Shown: one piece after another, positions 51,936-60,881 of the stretch
Layout: every line of letters starts with the position of its first letter
Position numbering within the stretch: the stretch's first letter is position 1
Origin: Prescottella sp. R16
GTDB taxonomy: Bacteria; Actinomycetota; Actinomycetes; Mycobacteriales; Mycobacteriaceae
Assembly (NCBI RefSeq): GCF_030656875.1
Contig: NZ_CP130943.1
Coordinates: 1,550,001-1,614,000, forward strand
Length of the DNA: 64,000 nt
Direction: 5' to 3'
Notes under the pieces: generated by a model
Database searches by the model: none
Seen by the model: the letters and a program-made list of their open reading frames with translations, nothing else
Told to the model about the DNA's origin: nothing
Made by a program: the position numbers and the translations under genes

Positions 51936-53075
51936 GTGTTCACTCTCTCCGACGACGAACGCGCGATCGCCCTGACGGCACGCGATTTCGCTGCCGAATA
52001 CCTGGCGCCCGACGCGGTCGAATGGGACCAGGCCAAGCACTTCCCGGTGGATGTGCTGCGTAAAGCGGGCGCACTCGGCATGGGCGGCATCTACATCCGT
52101 GAGGACGTGGGTGGTTCCGGGCTGAGCCGTCTCGACGGCGTCCGCATCTTCGAGCAGCTCGCCACCGGCTGCCCGTCGATCGCCGCGTACATCTCGATCC
52201 ACAACATGGTCACGTGGATGATCGACGAGTTCGGCACCGACGAGCAGCGCCGCCGCTGGGTGCCCGCACTGGCATCGATGGAGCAGCTCGGCAGCTACTG
52301 CCTCACCGAGCCGGGTGCCGGCTCCGATGCGGCAGCCCTGTCCACCAAGGCGGTTCGCGACGGCGACGACTACGTGCTCACCGGCGTCAAGCAGTTCATC
52401 TCCGGTGCGGGCACCTCCGACGTGTACGTCGTGATGGCCCGCACCGGCGGCCCCGGCGCGCGCGGCATCTCCGCGTTCGTCGTGCCGAAGGACACGCCGG
52501 GACTGTCGTTCGGTGCGAACGAGAAGAAGATGGGCTGGAACGCCCAGCCCACCCGGCAGGTGATCCTCGACCAGGTGCGGGTGCCCGCCGGAAACCTCCT
52601 CGGCAGTGAGGGCGACGGCTTCCGGTTCGCGATGAAGGGACTCAACGGCGGACGCATCAACATCGCCGCCTGCTCGGTCGGCGGGGCTCAGGCCGCGCTC
52701 GACAAGACGCTCACCTACCTGGGGGAACGCAAGGCGTTCGGGGCGGCACTGACCGAGCAGCAGGCGCTGCAGTTCCGGCTCGCGGACATGCGGATCGAGC
52801 TCGAGGCGGCCCGCAGCCTGCTGTGGCGGGCAGCCGGGGCACTGGACGGTGCAGACCCGGCCGCCGCCGAACTGTGCGCGATGGCGAAGCGGTTCGCCAC
52901 CGACACCGGATTCACCGTCGCCAACGAGGCACTGCAGTTGCACGGCGGCTACGGCTACCTCGCCGAATACGGAGTGGAGAAGATCGTGCGCGACCTGCGC
53001 GTCCATCAGATCCTCGAAGGAACCAACGAGATCATGCGGGTCGTCGTGGCCCGCGCCATGATCGGAGCAGCATGA
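51936..53075 (+). CDS. acyl-CoA dehydrogenase, probable isobutyryl-CoA dehydrogenase
   Basis: 379 residues from GTG 51936 with AGGGGAG upstream. Motifs are YCLTEPGAGSDAAAL, FISGAGTSDVYVVMARTG, GVKQF, and the C-terminal LHGGYGYLAEYGVEKIVRDLRVHQILEGTNEIMRVV with the catalytic Glu in GTNEIM-adjacent sequence. FAD-dependent oxidation of isobutyryl-CoA to methacrylyl-CoA is inferred from its position between mmsA and the hydrolase gene. It overlaps the next gene by four bases. Confidence 0.92.
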   Translation: MFTLSDDERAIALTARDFAAEYLAPDAVEWDQAKHFPVDVLRKAGALGMGGIYIREDVGGSGLSRLDGVRIFEQLATGCPSIAAYISIHNMVTWMIDEFGTDEQRRRWVPALASMEQLGSYCLTEPGAGSDAAALSTKAVRDGDDYVLTGVKQFISGAGTSDVYVVMARTGGPGARGISAFVVPKDTPGLSFGANEKKMGWNAQPTRQVILDQVRVPAGNLLGSEGDGFRFAMKGLNGGRINIAACSVGGAQAALDKTLTYLGERKAFGAALTEQQALQFRLADMRIELEAARSLLWRAAGALDGADPAAAELCAMAKRFATDTGFTVANEALQLHGGYGYLAEYGVEKIVRDLRVHQILEGTNEIMRVVVARAMIGAA

Positions 53076-54148
53076 GTGACGTCCTGATCGAGCGGATCGG
53101 CCGGATCGGCCGGATCACGCTCAACCGGCCCAAGGCCATCAACGCCCTGAATCATGCGATGGTGCAGGCGATCGCCCCGGCCCTGCTGGAATGGGCCGAC
53201 GACGACACCGTCCACGCGGTCCTGCTCGTCGGCGCCGGTGAACGCGGGCTGTGCGCGGGCGGCGACATCGTCTCGATCTACCACGACGCCCGCGAGGGCG
53301 GCGACGGGTCGAAGGACTTCTGGCGCGACGAGTACGTCCTCAACGCCGCGATCTCCCGGTATCCCAAGCCGTACGTTGCGATCATGGACGGCATCGTCAT
53401 GGGCGGCGGCGTCGGTGTCTCCGCACACGGCAACGTCCGGGTCGTCACCGAACGCTCCACCATCGGCATGCCCGAGGTCGGTATCGGATTCGTGCCCGAC
53501 GTGGGCGGCACCTGGCTGCTGTCGCGGGCGCCGGGGGAGATCGGCACCCACATCGCGTTGACGACGGCCCGGCTGACGGCCGGTGACGCCATCGCCTGCG
53601 GGTTCGCCGACCACTTCGTTCCGTCCGAGCGGCTCGCCGACTTCGAGCAGGCGCTGGCCGCCGGCACCGTCGACGACGCGCTCGCACGGTTCTCCGAGCC
53701 CGCACCCGCGTCGGACCTGCTGGCGCAGCGGGACTGGATCGACGCCGCCTACAGCGCCGACACCGTCGAGGAGATCGTCGCCCGGCTGCAGGGCAGCGGT
53801 GTCCCCGACGAGGAGAAGGCGGCGGAGCAGATCCTCGCGAAGTCACCGACCGCGGCGAAGGTGACGCTGCGGGCGCTGCGGCAGGTCCGCGACCTCGACT
53901 CGCTCGAAAAGGCCCTCGATCAGGAGTATCGAGTGTCGTTGGCATGCCTCGGATCTCACGATCTGGTGGAAGGCATCCGGGCGCAGGTGGTAGAGAAGGA
54001 CCGTAACCCCGCATGGTCGCCGTCGACCCTCGACGCGGTCACCGACGAACACGTGGACCGATTCTTCGAGCCACTCGGCGACGCCGAACTCGGACTGGCT
54101 CGGACGATCGCGGGCGCCCCGCCCGCGAGTGGGGAGGAACAGCGATGA
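53072..54148 (+). CDS. 3-hydroxyisobutyryl-CoA hydrolase
   Basis: 358 residues, longer than a plain enoyl-CoA hydratase by about 100 as expected for the ECH_2/HIBCH group. Crotonase landmarks are [68 protein letters not shown] and MPEVGIGFVPDVGGTWLLSRAPG; the C-terminal extension has SPTAAKVTLRALR and FRAQ-type residues here as VEGIRAQVVEKDRNPAW. It releases 3-hydroxyisobutyrate from its CoA ester in valine catabolism. Both ends overlap neighbours by four bases. Confidence 0.92.
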   Translation: MSDVLIERIGRIGRITLNRPKAINALNHAMVQAIAPALLEWADDDTVHAVLLVGAGERGLCAGGDIVSIYHDAREGGDGSKDFWRDEYVLNAAISRYPKPYVAIMDGIVMGGGVGVSAHGNVRVVTERSTIGMPEVGIGFVPDVGGTWLLSRAPGEIGTHIALTTARLTAGDAIACGFADHFVPSERLADFEQALAAGTVDDALARFSEPAPASDLLAQRDWIDAAYSADTVEEIVARLQGSGVPDEEKAAEQILAKSPTAAKVTLRALRQVRDLDSLEKALDQEYRVSLACLGSHDLVEGIRAQVVEKDRNPAWSPSTLDAVTDEHVDRFFEPLGDAELGLARTIAGAPPASGEEQR

Positions 54149-55056
54149 GCATCAGCGACATCACCGTCGGCTTCGTCGGTCTCGGCCACATGGGCGGCCC
54201 GATGGCCGCGAACCTCGCGAAAGCCGGATACGCCGTCCAGGGCTTCGACCTGGCGCCGGCCGCACTCGAACAGGCCACGAAGGACGGCGTCACCGTCGTC
54301 GCCTCCGCACCGGCTGCCGCCGTCGACGCCGACGTCGTGATCACGATGCTGCCCAGCGGCAAGCACGTTCTCGACCTGTACGACGGCGGTCTGCTGGCCG
54401 CGGCCCGGCCGGGCACCCTGTTCGTCGACTGCTCCACCATCGACGTCGCCGACGCCCGCGCCGCCCACGAGAAACTCGAACAGGCCGGGCATCGCGGTAT
54501 CGACGCCCCTGTCTCCGGCGGGGTCATGGGTGCATCGGCGGGCACGCTCGCATTCATGGTCGGCGGCGCCGACGAGGACTTCCAGGCCGCCCACCCGCTG
54601 CTCGAGGTGATGGGCCGCAAGGTCGTGCACTGCGGTGGTCCGGGAGTGGGGCAGGCCGCGAAGATCTGTAACAACATGATCCTCGGTGTCTCGATGATCG
54701 CGATCAGTGAGGCGTTCGTGCTCGGCGAGAAACTCGGCCTGAGCAACCAGGCACTGTTCGACGTCGCCTCCAACGCGTCGGGCCAGTGCTGGGCGCTCAC
54801 CACCAACTGCCCGGTGCCGGGACCGGTCCCGGGCAGCCCCGCGAACAACGACTACCAGCCGGGATTCGCGGCCGCCCTCATGGACAAGGACCTGGGGCTC
54901 GCAGCGAATGCGCTGCGCGACAACGGCGTCGATGCCGACCTCGGGCTGCGTGCCGCCGAACTGTACCGCCGGTTCCACGAGACCGGGCACGGCGGCGAGG
55001 ACTTCTCGGCAATCATCAACGACATCAGAAACCGGTCGAACGGAGAAAATCAGTGA
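54145..55056 (+). CDS. mmsB: 3-hydroxyisobutyrate dehydrogenase
   Basis: 303 residues. The Rossmann loop is [44 protein letters not shown] is the substrate-binding segment, and [24 protein letters not shown] carries the catalytic Lys. It oxidises 3-hydroxyisobutyrate to methylmalonate semialdehyde with NAD, feeding MmsA. ATG 54145 overlaps the hydrolase stop. Confidence 0.94.
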   Translation: MSISDITVGFVGLGHMGGPMAANLAKAGYAVQGFDLAPAALEQATKDGVTVVASAPAAAVDADVVITMLPSGKHVLDLYDGGLLAAARPGTLFVDCSTIDVADARAAHEKLEQAGHRGIDAPVSGGVMGASAGTLAFMVGGADEDFQAAHPLLEVMGRKVVHCGGPGVGQAAKICNNMILGVSMIAISEAFVLGEKLGLSNQALFDVASNASGQCWALTTNCPVPGPVPGSPANNDYQPGFAAALMDKDLGLAANALRDNGVDADLGLRAAELYRRFHETGHGGEDFSAIINDIRNRSNGENQ

Positions 55057-55829
55057 CGGATTTCGAGACCATCAAGGTCGAGCGCAACGGCCGCGTGGGC
55101 GTCATCACGCTCAATCGGCCGAAGGCGCTCAACGCGCTCAACGCGCAGCTGATGTCGGAGGTCGTCGCCGCCGTCGAGGAGTTCGACCGGGACCGCGGCA
55201 TCGGCGCGATGCTGATCACCGGCAGCGGCCGCGCGTTCGCGGCCGGCGCCGACATCAAGGAAATGCAGCCGAAGTCGTTCATGGACATGTACATCGACGA
55301 CTACTTCTCGGCCTGGGATCGGCTGGCCGCGGCCCGTAAGCCGATCGTCGCGGCCGTCGCCGGCTACGCACTCGGTGGTGGCTGCGAGCTCGCCATGATG
55401 TGCGACGTCCTCATCGCCGCCGACACCGCCAAGTTCGGGCAGCCCGAGATCAAACTCGGCGTGCTGCCCGGCATCGGCGGCTCGCAGCGCCTCACCCGCG
55501 CCGTCGGCAAGGCGAAGGCCATGGACCTGTGCCTGACCGGGCGCACCATGGGTGTGGAGGAAGCCGAACGCGCCGGACTCGTCTCCCGCATCGTGCCGGC
55601 CGCGGACCTCCTCGACGAGGCGCTCGCCACCGCCACCACCATCGCCGAGATGTCCCTGCCCATCACCCTGATGGTCAAGGAATCGGTCAACCGCTCGTTC
55701 GAAACCACCCTGTCGGAAGGAGTGCGCTTCGAACGTCGAATCTTCCACTCCGCCTTCGCCACCGACGACCAGAAGGAAGGCATGGCCGCCTTCGCCGAAA
55801 AGCGGGACCCCAACTTCGGGCATCGCTGA
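55053..55829 (+). CDS. enoyl-CoA hydratase, probable methacrylyl-CoA hydratase
   Basis: 258 residues from GTG 55053, which overlaps the mmsB stop. Crotonase motifs are [32 protein letters not shown] (oxyanion hole), [21 protein letters not shown] and [24 protein letters not shown] with the two catalytic Glu positions. It would hydrate methacrylyl-CoA to 3-hydroxyisobutyryl-CoA, supplying the substrate of the upstream hydrolase gene. It is the last gene of the operon, followed by a strong terminator. Confidence 0.93.
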   Translation: MTDFETIKVERNGRVGVITLNRPKALNALNAQLMSEVVAAVEEFDRDRGIGAMLITGSGRAFAAGADIKEMQPKSFMDMYIDDYFSAWDRLAAARKPIVAAVAGYALGGGCELAMMCDVLIAADTAKFGQPEIKLGVLPGIGGSQRLTRAVGKAKAMDLCLTGRTMGVEEAERAGLVSRIVPAADLLDEALATATTIAEMSLPITLMVKESVNRSFETTLSEGVRFERRIFHSAFATDDQKEGMAAFAEKRDPNFGHR

Positions 55830-55836
55830 GTCACAG

Positions 55837-55883
55837 CGACGGTTCGGCCCCTGCCACGCACACCGGCAGGGGCCGAACCGTCG
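55837..55883. terminator. bidirectional terminator, 19-bp perfect stem
   Basis: Arms at 55837-55855 and 55865-55883 (CGACGGTTCGGCCCCTGCC and its complement) enclose a nine-base loop, seven bases after the echA stop and before the convergent hydrolase stop at 55902. A short pyrimidine run (CTTTCCTTCC) follows. Confidence 0.9.
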
Positions 55884-55901
55884 GCTTTCCTTCCGAGCGC
55901 G

Positions 55902-56774
55902 TCAGCGGAGCAGGAACTCGAGAGCGACGCGTTCGAACGCCTCCTTGGCCTCCACCATCACCCAGTGGCCACAGTTCGGGAAGACGTGAAGCTCGGCGTT
56001 CGGCGCCAACCTGAGCGGGACGAGTGGCATATCGGGTGGACACTGCCGATCGTCGAGTCCCCAGGTGAACAAGGTCGGGCACTGGACCTTGCGCATCATC
56101 GACCAGTACGGCGGGGCGTCGGAGGTCTCGAGTGCCCGCTGTTGCGCAGCGGCGGCCTCGGAGCCGTACATCGCGACGAGCGTCTGGTGGGACGCAGGAT
56201 CCTTCGCTGTCTCCCAACGCTCTTCGATGCGTTCCTCGGTGACCACCGCCGGGTCGTACACCATGCATTCGAGCCATCGCACCAGCTTCTCGCGGCTGGG
56301 GTCGTCGGCGAAGTCCCGGAGCAGACGTGTGCCCTCGCTCGGGGACTGGCTGAAGATGTTCGGCCCGACACCACCGATCGTGATCAGCTTCTCGACACGC
56401 TCTGGATGCTGCATCGCCACGTGTGCCCCGACCACCCCGCCCATCGAATTGCCGATGATCGCAGCGGAGGCGATGCCGAGAGCGTCCAGGAACCGCGTCA
56501 CCGCCGCGGTCGCGGTGAGGACCGGATGCCCGATCGCCGGGTCGCTGACCCCGAACCCGGGAAACTCGAGCACATAGCAGTGGAAGTGCCGGGCGAACAC
56601 GTCCAGGTTTTCCCGGTAGTTGCGCCAGCCGCTCACACCGATCCCCGACCCGTGCAGAAGCAGTAGGGGCGGGCCGTCCCCGGCCTCGTGATACCGCAGA
56701 ACCCCCTGGTCGGTGGCGATCTCCCGCTTGCTTCCCTCGTAGGTGATCTCCGCTGCCGTGATCGTCGTGGACAT
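55902..56774 (-). CDS. alpha/beta hydrolase, meta-cleavage-product hydrolase-like
   Basis: 290 residues from ATG 56774 with GGGAGAAGGA upstream. Landmarks are LLLLHGSGIGVSGWRNYRENL (oxyanion region), the nucleophile IIGNSMGGVVGAHVAMQHPERV, the acid in TLFTWGLDDRQCPPDM and His in FPNCGHWVMVEAKEAF. GNSMGG and SGWRNY are typical of the C-C bond hydrolases (BphD/HsaD/MhpC) that act after extradiol ring cleavage. No ring-cleaving dioxygenase is adjacent, so the pathway is unknown. It diverges from a MarR gene with a perfect operator, suggesting ligand-induced expression. Confidence 0.85.
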   Translation of the reverse strand: MSTTITAAEITYEGSKREIATDQGVLRYHEAGDGPPLLLLHGSGIGVSGWRNYRENLDVFARHFHCYVLEFPGFGVSDPAIGHPVLTATAAVTRFLDALGIASAAIIGNSMGGVVGAHVAMQHPERVEKLITIGGVGPNIFSQSPSEGTRLLRDFADDPSREKLVRWLECMVYDPAVVTEERIEERWETAKDPASHQTLVAMYGSEAAAAQQRALETSDAPPYWSMMRKVQCPTLFTWGLDDRQCPPDMPLVPLRLAPNAELHVFPNCGHWVMVEAKEAFERVALEFLLR

Positions 56775-56844
56775 GTGTCCTTCTCCCTCCGTGGCCGTTG
56801 CAGCCGCCCTCGGGCTGCGGGGGCGGCATACCGCCACGAACAGT

Positions 56845-56862
56845 ATGACAACATGTTGTCAT
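56845..56862. promoter_or_regulatory. perfect 18-bp palindromic MarR operator
   Basis: ATGACAACA followed directly by TGTTGTCAT, 71 bases upstream of the hydrolase ATG, in the 205-bp divergent gap. A second, degenerate copy (CATGTTGTGAT at 56937-56947) lies closer to the marR start, so the regulator may bind both. Confidence 0.75.
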
Positions 56863-56979
56863 GAATCAATGTTTTTATTCGTGAAGGAGTGTGAAGGTCA
56901 CGGGGTCGGCGATGGCAGAATGACGACAGAAGGCAGCATGTTGTGATGCCCGGGTCGGGCGGACAGGGAGAAGGTTCCG

Positions 56980-57432
56980 GTGGCAGAGGACGTCGAGAAC
57001 AGCTCGCTGGCCGAGGTGCTCGACGATCGCCTCGGTACCCATGTTCGACGGATCGCGCGACTCATCATCGACGCCAAAGCCGCTGCTCTGAGGCCACTCG
57101 AACTCACGGTGCCGCAGTACACCGCGCTGCTGTCGATTCGACATCTCGAGCCGACCTCCGCGGCTCAGCTCGCCCGCAACGGGATGGGAACCCCTCAGGC
57201 GGCCGCGACGATGCTCTCGACCCTCGAAAACAAGGGCCTCGTCAGCCGTCGGCCCTCGCCGATGCACCAGAAACTCGTCGAGGTCCGCCTGACCGCCCTC
57301 GGGACGAAGACGATCGAGGAAGCCGACCGCCTCGCCGCCGGTATCGAATCCACACTGCGTGCGGCGATCGGAGAGGACCTGTTCGACAGCGTCCTCAGAA
57401 TCGAGCAGATCGCCCGAGAACTCCTGCAGTAA
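56980..57432 (+). CDS. MarR-family regulator
   Basis: 150 residues from GTG 56980; GGGAGAAGG lies upstream. The winged HTH shows LTVPQYTALLSIRHLEPTSAAQLARNGMGTPQAAATMLSTLENKGLVSRRP with a wing residue set MHQKLVEVRLTALG. It likely represses itself and the divergent meta-cleavage-like hydrolase gene through the palindrome at 56845-56862, with an aromatic or hydrophobic ligand as inducer (inference). A small monooxygenase-like gene follows on the same strand. Confidence 0.88.
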   Translation: MAEDVENSSLAEVLDDRLGTHVRRIARLIIDAKAAALRPLELTVPQYTALLSIRHLEPTSAAQLARNGMGTPQAAATMLSTLENKGLVSRRPSPMHQKLVEVRLTALGTKTIEEADRLAAGIESTLRAAIGEDLFDSVLRIEQIARELLQ

Positions 57433-57483
57433 CTACCGGCAACCATCCGTGAATCCGTGCATCCGGATGCGACGATCACTCAC

Positions 57484-57786
57484 ATGATCCTCGAACATGC
57501 GCTGTTGACTGTCCGTGCCGGCCTCGAAGCCGACTTCGAGACGGCGTTCGCGGAGGCGAAGTCGATCATCTCGGCGATGCCGGGGTTCGAGCGACTGACG
57601 TTGTCGCGGTGCATCGAACGGCCGGGAACGTATCTGTTGCTCGTCGAGTGGGAGACGCTGGACGATCACGTCGAGGGCTTTCGCGGCTCCCCGGAGTACG
57701 CGCGGTGGCGTCGACTGCTGCACCACTTCTACGACCCGTTCCCGCTCGTCGAACACTACGAACAGGTGCTCGCCACGCCCGCGTAG
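57484..57786 (+). CDS. antibiotic biosynthesis monooxygenase (ABM) fold protein
   Basis: 100 residues from ATG 57484, the start MILEHALLTVRAGLEADFE aligning with the ABM ferredoxin-like fold; a GTG/ATG further upstream at 57457 adds nine unlikely residues. ISAMPGFERLTLSRCIERPGTYLLLVEWETLDDHVEGFRGSPEYARWRRLLHHF is characteristic by region (keep-out positions about 30-85). Members are heme-degrading or quinone-forming monooxygenases, or simple ligand binders. It is 51 bases after marR. Confidence 0.78.
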   Translation: MILEHALLTVRAGLEADFETAFAEAKSIISAMPGFERLTLSRCIERPGTYLLLVEWETLDDHVEGFRGSPEYARWRRLLHHFYDPFPLVEHYEQVLATPA

Positions 57787-57952
57787 GGTGCTCGACGCTC
57801 CATACGGTGGCCTGCGGATCAACTCCTTCCGGCGTGCGCCCTTGCGGCCGACGGCGACCTCGAGACGCATCACGTTCCGTGGTGACCTGGTTGAGTCAGA
57901 GACTGGTGAGCGCCTCGGGTGTCTCCACATACTTGCGGACGGCCTGAGCGGT

Positions 57953-58966
57953 TCAGCGAACGATACGTATCTCGGCTTCGTGAGCGGGATAGGCATGCAC
58001 CAGTGCTGTCGTGAGACGTGGAACCGTCGAGGTCAGGGCATCCTCGGCGCCGTGTGCGACGAGGTGCGCCTCGGCGAGCCCGAGCCCGGGGTCGACGTCG
58101 AGTTCGACGTCGGCGTGCAGCCGGTGACCTGTCCAGCGCATTTTCAGGCTGCGGACGTTCTCCACTCCGGGCTGACCGGACAGCACCTTTTCGGCCGCCG
58201 AGACGAGCTCGGGGTCGACGCCGTCCATCAGACGCCGGAAGACGTCGCGGGTGGCGGTACGCAGGACCACGAGGATTGCGATGGTGATGAGGATGCCGAT
58301 GACCGGGTCGGCGATCGGGTATCCGAGGGCGACACCACCTGCGCCGAACAACACTGCGAGCGAAGTGAATCCGTCCGTACGAGCGTGCAGTCCGTCGGCG
58401 ACCAGCGCGACCGATCCGATGCGGCGTCCGATGCGGATGCGATAGACGGCGACGAGTTCGTTGCCGACGAACCCGACGAGACCCGCGAGTGCGACCCAGC
58501 CGAGATGTCCGATCGGGACCGGGTCGATCAGGCGCCGGACCGATTCGATGCCGGCGATCACGGCAGACAGGGCGATCATCGCCAGGACGAACAGTCCGGC
58601 GAGGTCTTCGGCGCGGCCGTAACCGTACGTGAATCTCCTGGTCGCGGCACGGCGTCCGAGCGCGAACGCGATCCATAACGGCACAGCGGTCAGGGCGTCG
58701 GAGAAATTGTGAACGGTGTCCGCGGCGAGCGCGACGGACCCGGAAGCCGCGACGATGACGAGCTGGATCGCCGCGGTGATCGCCAGGGCCACCAGACTGA
58801 TCTTCACGGCCCGGATGCCGATATCGCTCGTCTCCAGCGCCGAGTCGACACTGTCGGCCGCGTCGTGACTGTGCGGAGCGAACACCTCCCGCAATGTTCC
58901 GCGGAAACCGGCTCGGGTGTGCCCGTGCCCGTGCCCGTGCCCGTGCTGACTGTGCGGGGTTGTCAC
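57953..58966 (-). CDS. cation diffusion facilitator, probable divalent metal exporter
   Basis: 337 residues from GTG 58966. The N-terminus carries alternating His at 8, 10, 12, 14 and 16, encoded by a GCCCGT hexanucleotide repeat. Six transmembrane segments follow. The metal sites are HNFSD in TM2 and HARTD in TM5, the HD-HD pattern associated with Zn-type transport. A C-terminal cytoplasmic domain has VENVRSLKMRWTGHRLHADVELDVD. It exports metal in exchange for protons. Overlap of its start with the kmtR-like stop (GTGA) ties it to that sensor. Confidence 0.9.
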   Translation of the reverse strand: MTTPHSQHGHGHGHGHTRAGFRGTLREVFAPHSHDAADSVDSALETSDIGIRAVKISLVALAITAAIQLVIVAASGSVALAADTVHNFSDALTAVPLWIAFALGRRAATRRFTYGYGRAEDLAGLFVLAMIALSAVIAGIESVRRLIDPVPIGHLGWVALAGLVGFVGNELVAVYRIRIGRRIGSVALVADGLHARTDGFTSLAVLFGAGGVALGYPIADPVIGILITIAILVVLRTATRDVFRRLMDGVDPELVSAAEKVLSGQPGVENVRSLKMRWTGHRLHADVELDVDPGLGLAEAHLVAHGAEDALTSTVPRLTTALVHAYPAHEAEIRIVR

Positions 58967-59376
58967 AGTGCCTCCGTCTGCTGTGTGGACTCGCCGGCCG
59001 AGCCCTCGTGCAGGGCGTGCAGACCTGCGTCGGCCCGGTGGTGTCCCGGTACACCCGGGCCGGCGTGCTCGGCGTTGAACACCGCGTCCGTCACCAGTTG
59101 TCTGATGTGTTCGTTCTCGAGGCTGTAGAAGATCGTCGTTCCCTCGCGTCGGGTCCGCACCAGCCGTGCCATCCGCAGTTTTGCCAGATGCTGCGACACC
59201 GAGGGGGCGGCCTTGCCCACGTGCTCGGCCAGCTCGGTCACCGACAACTCCCGATCGATCAACGCCCACAACAATCGGACGCGGGTGCCGTCGGCGAGCA
59301 TGCGGAACACCTCGACCACCAGGCCGACCTGGTCGTCGTCGAGCCGCCGCCGACAAGGTCCATTATTTGCGTACAT
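58963..59376 (-). CDS. kmtR: ArsR/SmtB metal sensor, KmtR-like
   Basis: 137 residues from ATG 59376. The sequence closely follows M. tuberculosis KmtR as I remember it: VEVFRMLADGTRVRLLWAL, VGKAAPSVSQHLAKLRMARLV (recognition helix), REGTTIFYSLENEHIRQLV, FNAEHAGPG and a C-terminal HH. KmtR senses Ni and Co and represses a CDF exporter gene, which here is the overlapping downstream gene. An inverted repeat covers the start codon, consistent with autorepression. The longer frame upstream is a shadow. Confidence 0.88.
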   Translation of the reverse strand: MYANNGPCRRRLDDDQVGLVVEVFRMLADGTRVRLLWALIDRELSVTELAEHVGKAAPSVSQHLAKLRMARLVRTRREGTTIFYSLENEHIRQLVTDAVFNAEHAGPGVPGHHRADAGLHALHEGSAGESTQQTEAL

Positions 59377-59385
59377 ATGCAGATA
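59364..59385. promoter_or_regulatory. AT-rich inverted repeat over the kmtR start, likely metal-sensor operator
   Basis: TATTTGC (59364-59370) and GCAGATA (59379-59385) pair at six of seven positions around an eight-base spacer that contains the kmtR start codon. AT-rich imperfect repeats of this size are typical ArsR/SmtB sites. Confidence 0.5.
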
Positions 59386-59572
59386 GTAGAGCTTCGCGCC
59401 TCGCGTGACATCTTTCCTTCCGCTGTGGGCGCCGCCCATCACCTTCCGGACGGCCTCGACACCGCATCCGTCACGCTGCTTGCCCGTGTGGCAGCCCCGG
59501 ACGAGCCGGGAGTCACGTGAATGCTCCCCTCGGAGTGCTGTTCCTCGTCGTCGGTGCGGTCGGAGGGGCGTA

Positions 59573-60139
59573 TCAGTCGTGTTTCGCCGCGTAGCGCAGG
59601 AGGACCGTGCCGCCCGGGAAGGTACGGTTCTCCAACAATTGCAACGAGATCCACGACGGGAGCGTCGGGAGGAACCGGGTGCCGCCGCCCACGATGGTGG
59701 GCGCGACCACGATCCGGTACTCGTCCACCAGTCCGGCCCGCACGATCGGCGCGGCCAGTGTGGCACCGGCCACCTCCAGTGTGCCGTCGGTTTCGGCTTT
59801 CAGTTTCGTCACCACCTCGACCGGGTCGCCACGTTCCAGGCGGGAGTTCCAGCCGACGGACTCCAGGGTGTGCGAGAACACGACCTTGGGCATGCTGCGC
59901 CAGATGCGGGCGAAGTCGACGATCAGCGGGGTGGCGTCCGGGGCTTCGTCGGCAGTCGGCCAGTACGCGGACATCAGTTCGTAGAGTCGCCGCCCGTAGA
60001 ACGACAGGGCGGTCTCCCGCTCGAAGTCGTTCCAATACCGGTGCAGTTCTTCGCTCGGAGCGCTCCAGTCGATACTGCCCTGTGCATCGGCGATGTACCC
60101 GTCCACCGACACGGTGAAGCTGTAGATGAGTGTGCCCAT
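59573..60139 (-). CDS. dihydrofolate reductase-fold (RibD C-terminal) protein
   Basis: 188 residues from ATG 60139. IYSFTVSVDGYIADAQGSIDWSAPSEELHRYWND opens the fold; FYGRRLYELM, KVVFSHTLESVGWNSRL and GATLAAPIVRAGLVDEYRIVVAPTIVGGGTRFLP are the typical family segments. These stand-alone RibD_C proteins are NADPH-dependent reductases of unknown substrate, distinct from housekeeping DHFR. It stands alone between kmtR-CDF and a marR gene on the same strand. Confidence 0.87.
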   Translation of the reverse strand: MGTLIYSFTVSVDGYIADAQGSIDWSAPSEELHRYWNDFERETALSFYGRRLYELMSAYWPTADEAPDATPLIVDFARIWRSMPKVVFSHTLESVGWNSRLERGDPVEVVTKLKAETDGTLEVAGATLAAPIVRAGLVDEYRIVVAPTIVGGGTRFLPTLPSWISLQLLENRTFPGGTVLLRYAAKHD

Positions 60140-60220
60140 GCAGATCAGGCTGCACGAATCGGCGCACTCCGTCGGGCCGTCCCGCGAATCATTGCCACAT
60201 CGTTGTCGGCAGATTCTTCA

Positions 60221-60251
60221 CCGGACGGCAGGGCCGCGGTCCTGCCTCCGG
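60221..60251 (-). terminator. hairpin downstream of the second marR gene
   Basis: CCGG-AC-GGCAGG (60221-60232) pairs with CCTGCC-T-CCGG (60241-60251) around an eight-base loop, six bases after the marR stop on the minus strand. Confidence 0.5.
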
Positions 60252-60257
60252 GTCACC

Positions 60258-60788
60258 TCAGTGCCACTTGCCCGGCTGCTCACCGGTGTCGAAATCGCCT
60301 GCGCGCACGCGTAGTTCGGTGAGGATGCGGATGAGGGTATCGATTTTGTCGGGGGCGAGACCGGGGTCGGCGAAGACGGCGGCGTTGAGTGCTTCGGTGG
60401 CGCGGCGGGACAGATCACGTCCGGCATCGGTGATTTCGACGAGGGTGGCGCGCCGGTCGGTGGGGTGGGGGACACGGCGGACGAGGCCGGCTTTTTCGAG
60501 GCGGTCGACGGCGTTGGTGACGCTGGTGGGGTGGACTTGCAGGCGAGCACTGGCCTTCGCCATGGGGAGGGCGCCGCTGCGGGTGAACGTCAGCAGAGTG
60601 AGCAGTTCGTAGCGGGAGAAGGTGAGCCCGAACGGTTTGAGGGTTTCCTCGACCCGGGCCATCATGATCTGCTGTGCCCGCACCACCGACGTGACCGCGG
60701 CCATGCCGTCGGCGACTGCACCCCAGCCGTGGTCGGTCCACTGGCGGTGCGCTTCCTCGATCGGATCCAGAGGCAACGGTGACGGCAT
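60258..60788 (-). CDS. MarR-family regulator
   Basis: 176 residues from ATG 60788. The winged HTH is FSRYELLTLLTFTRSGALPMAKASARLQVHPTSVTNAVDRLEKAGLVRRVPHPTDRRATLVEITDAG, here cited by region about 62-125, with the usual Asp-Arg-Arg wing. No divergent target is adjacent, and the upstream micropeptide unit ends in a terminator, so it has its own promoter in the 41-bp gap or is weakly read through. Its target cannot be named. Confidence 0.88.
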   Translation of the reverse strand: MPSPLPLDPIEEAHRQWTDHGWGAVADGMAAVTSVVRAQQIMMARVEETLKPFGLTFSRYELLTLLTFTRSGALPMAKASARLQVHPTSVTNAVDRLEKAGLVRRVPHPTDRRATLVEITDAGRDLSRRATEALNAAVFADPGLAPDKIDTLIRILTELRVRAGDFDTGEQPGKWH

Positions 60789-60829
60789 GCCTCGATCATC
60801 CCATGCGCACGCGCGCAGACGTATTCACG

Positions 60830-60868
60830 CGTCCGGGCCGGGTCCCCGAAGGAGACCCGGCCCGGACG
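60830..60868 (-). terminator. terminator of the micropeptide gene, 15-bp perfect stem
   Basis: CGTCCGGGCCGGGTC (60830-60844) and GACCCGGCCCGGACG (60854-60868) enclose a nine-base loop. On the minus strand it begins 13 bases after the micropeptide stop and precedes the marR start. Confidence 0.88.
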
Positions 60869-60881
60869 AAGCGTTGTCGGC

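Noticed and set aside
57787..57952. 166-bp convergent gap after the ABM-fold gene
   Set aside because: Searched for hairpins, small genes and operators; nothing convincing was found.
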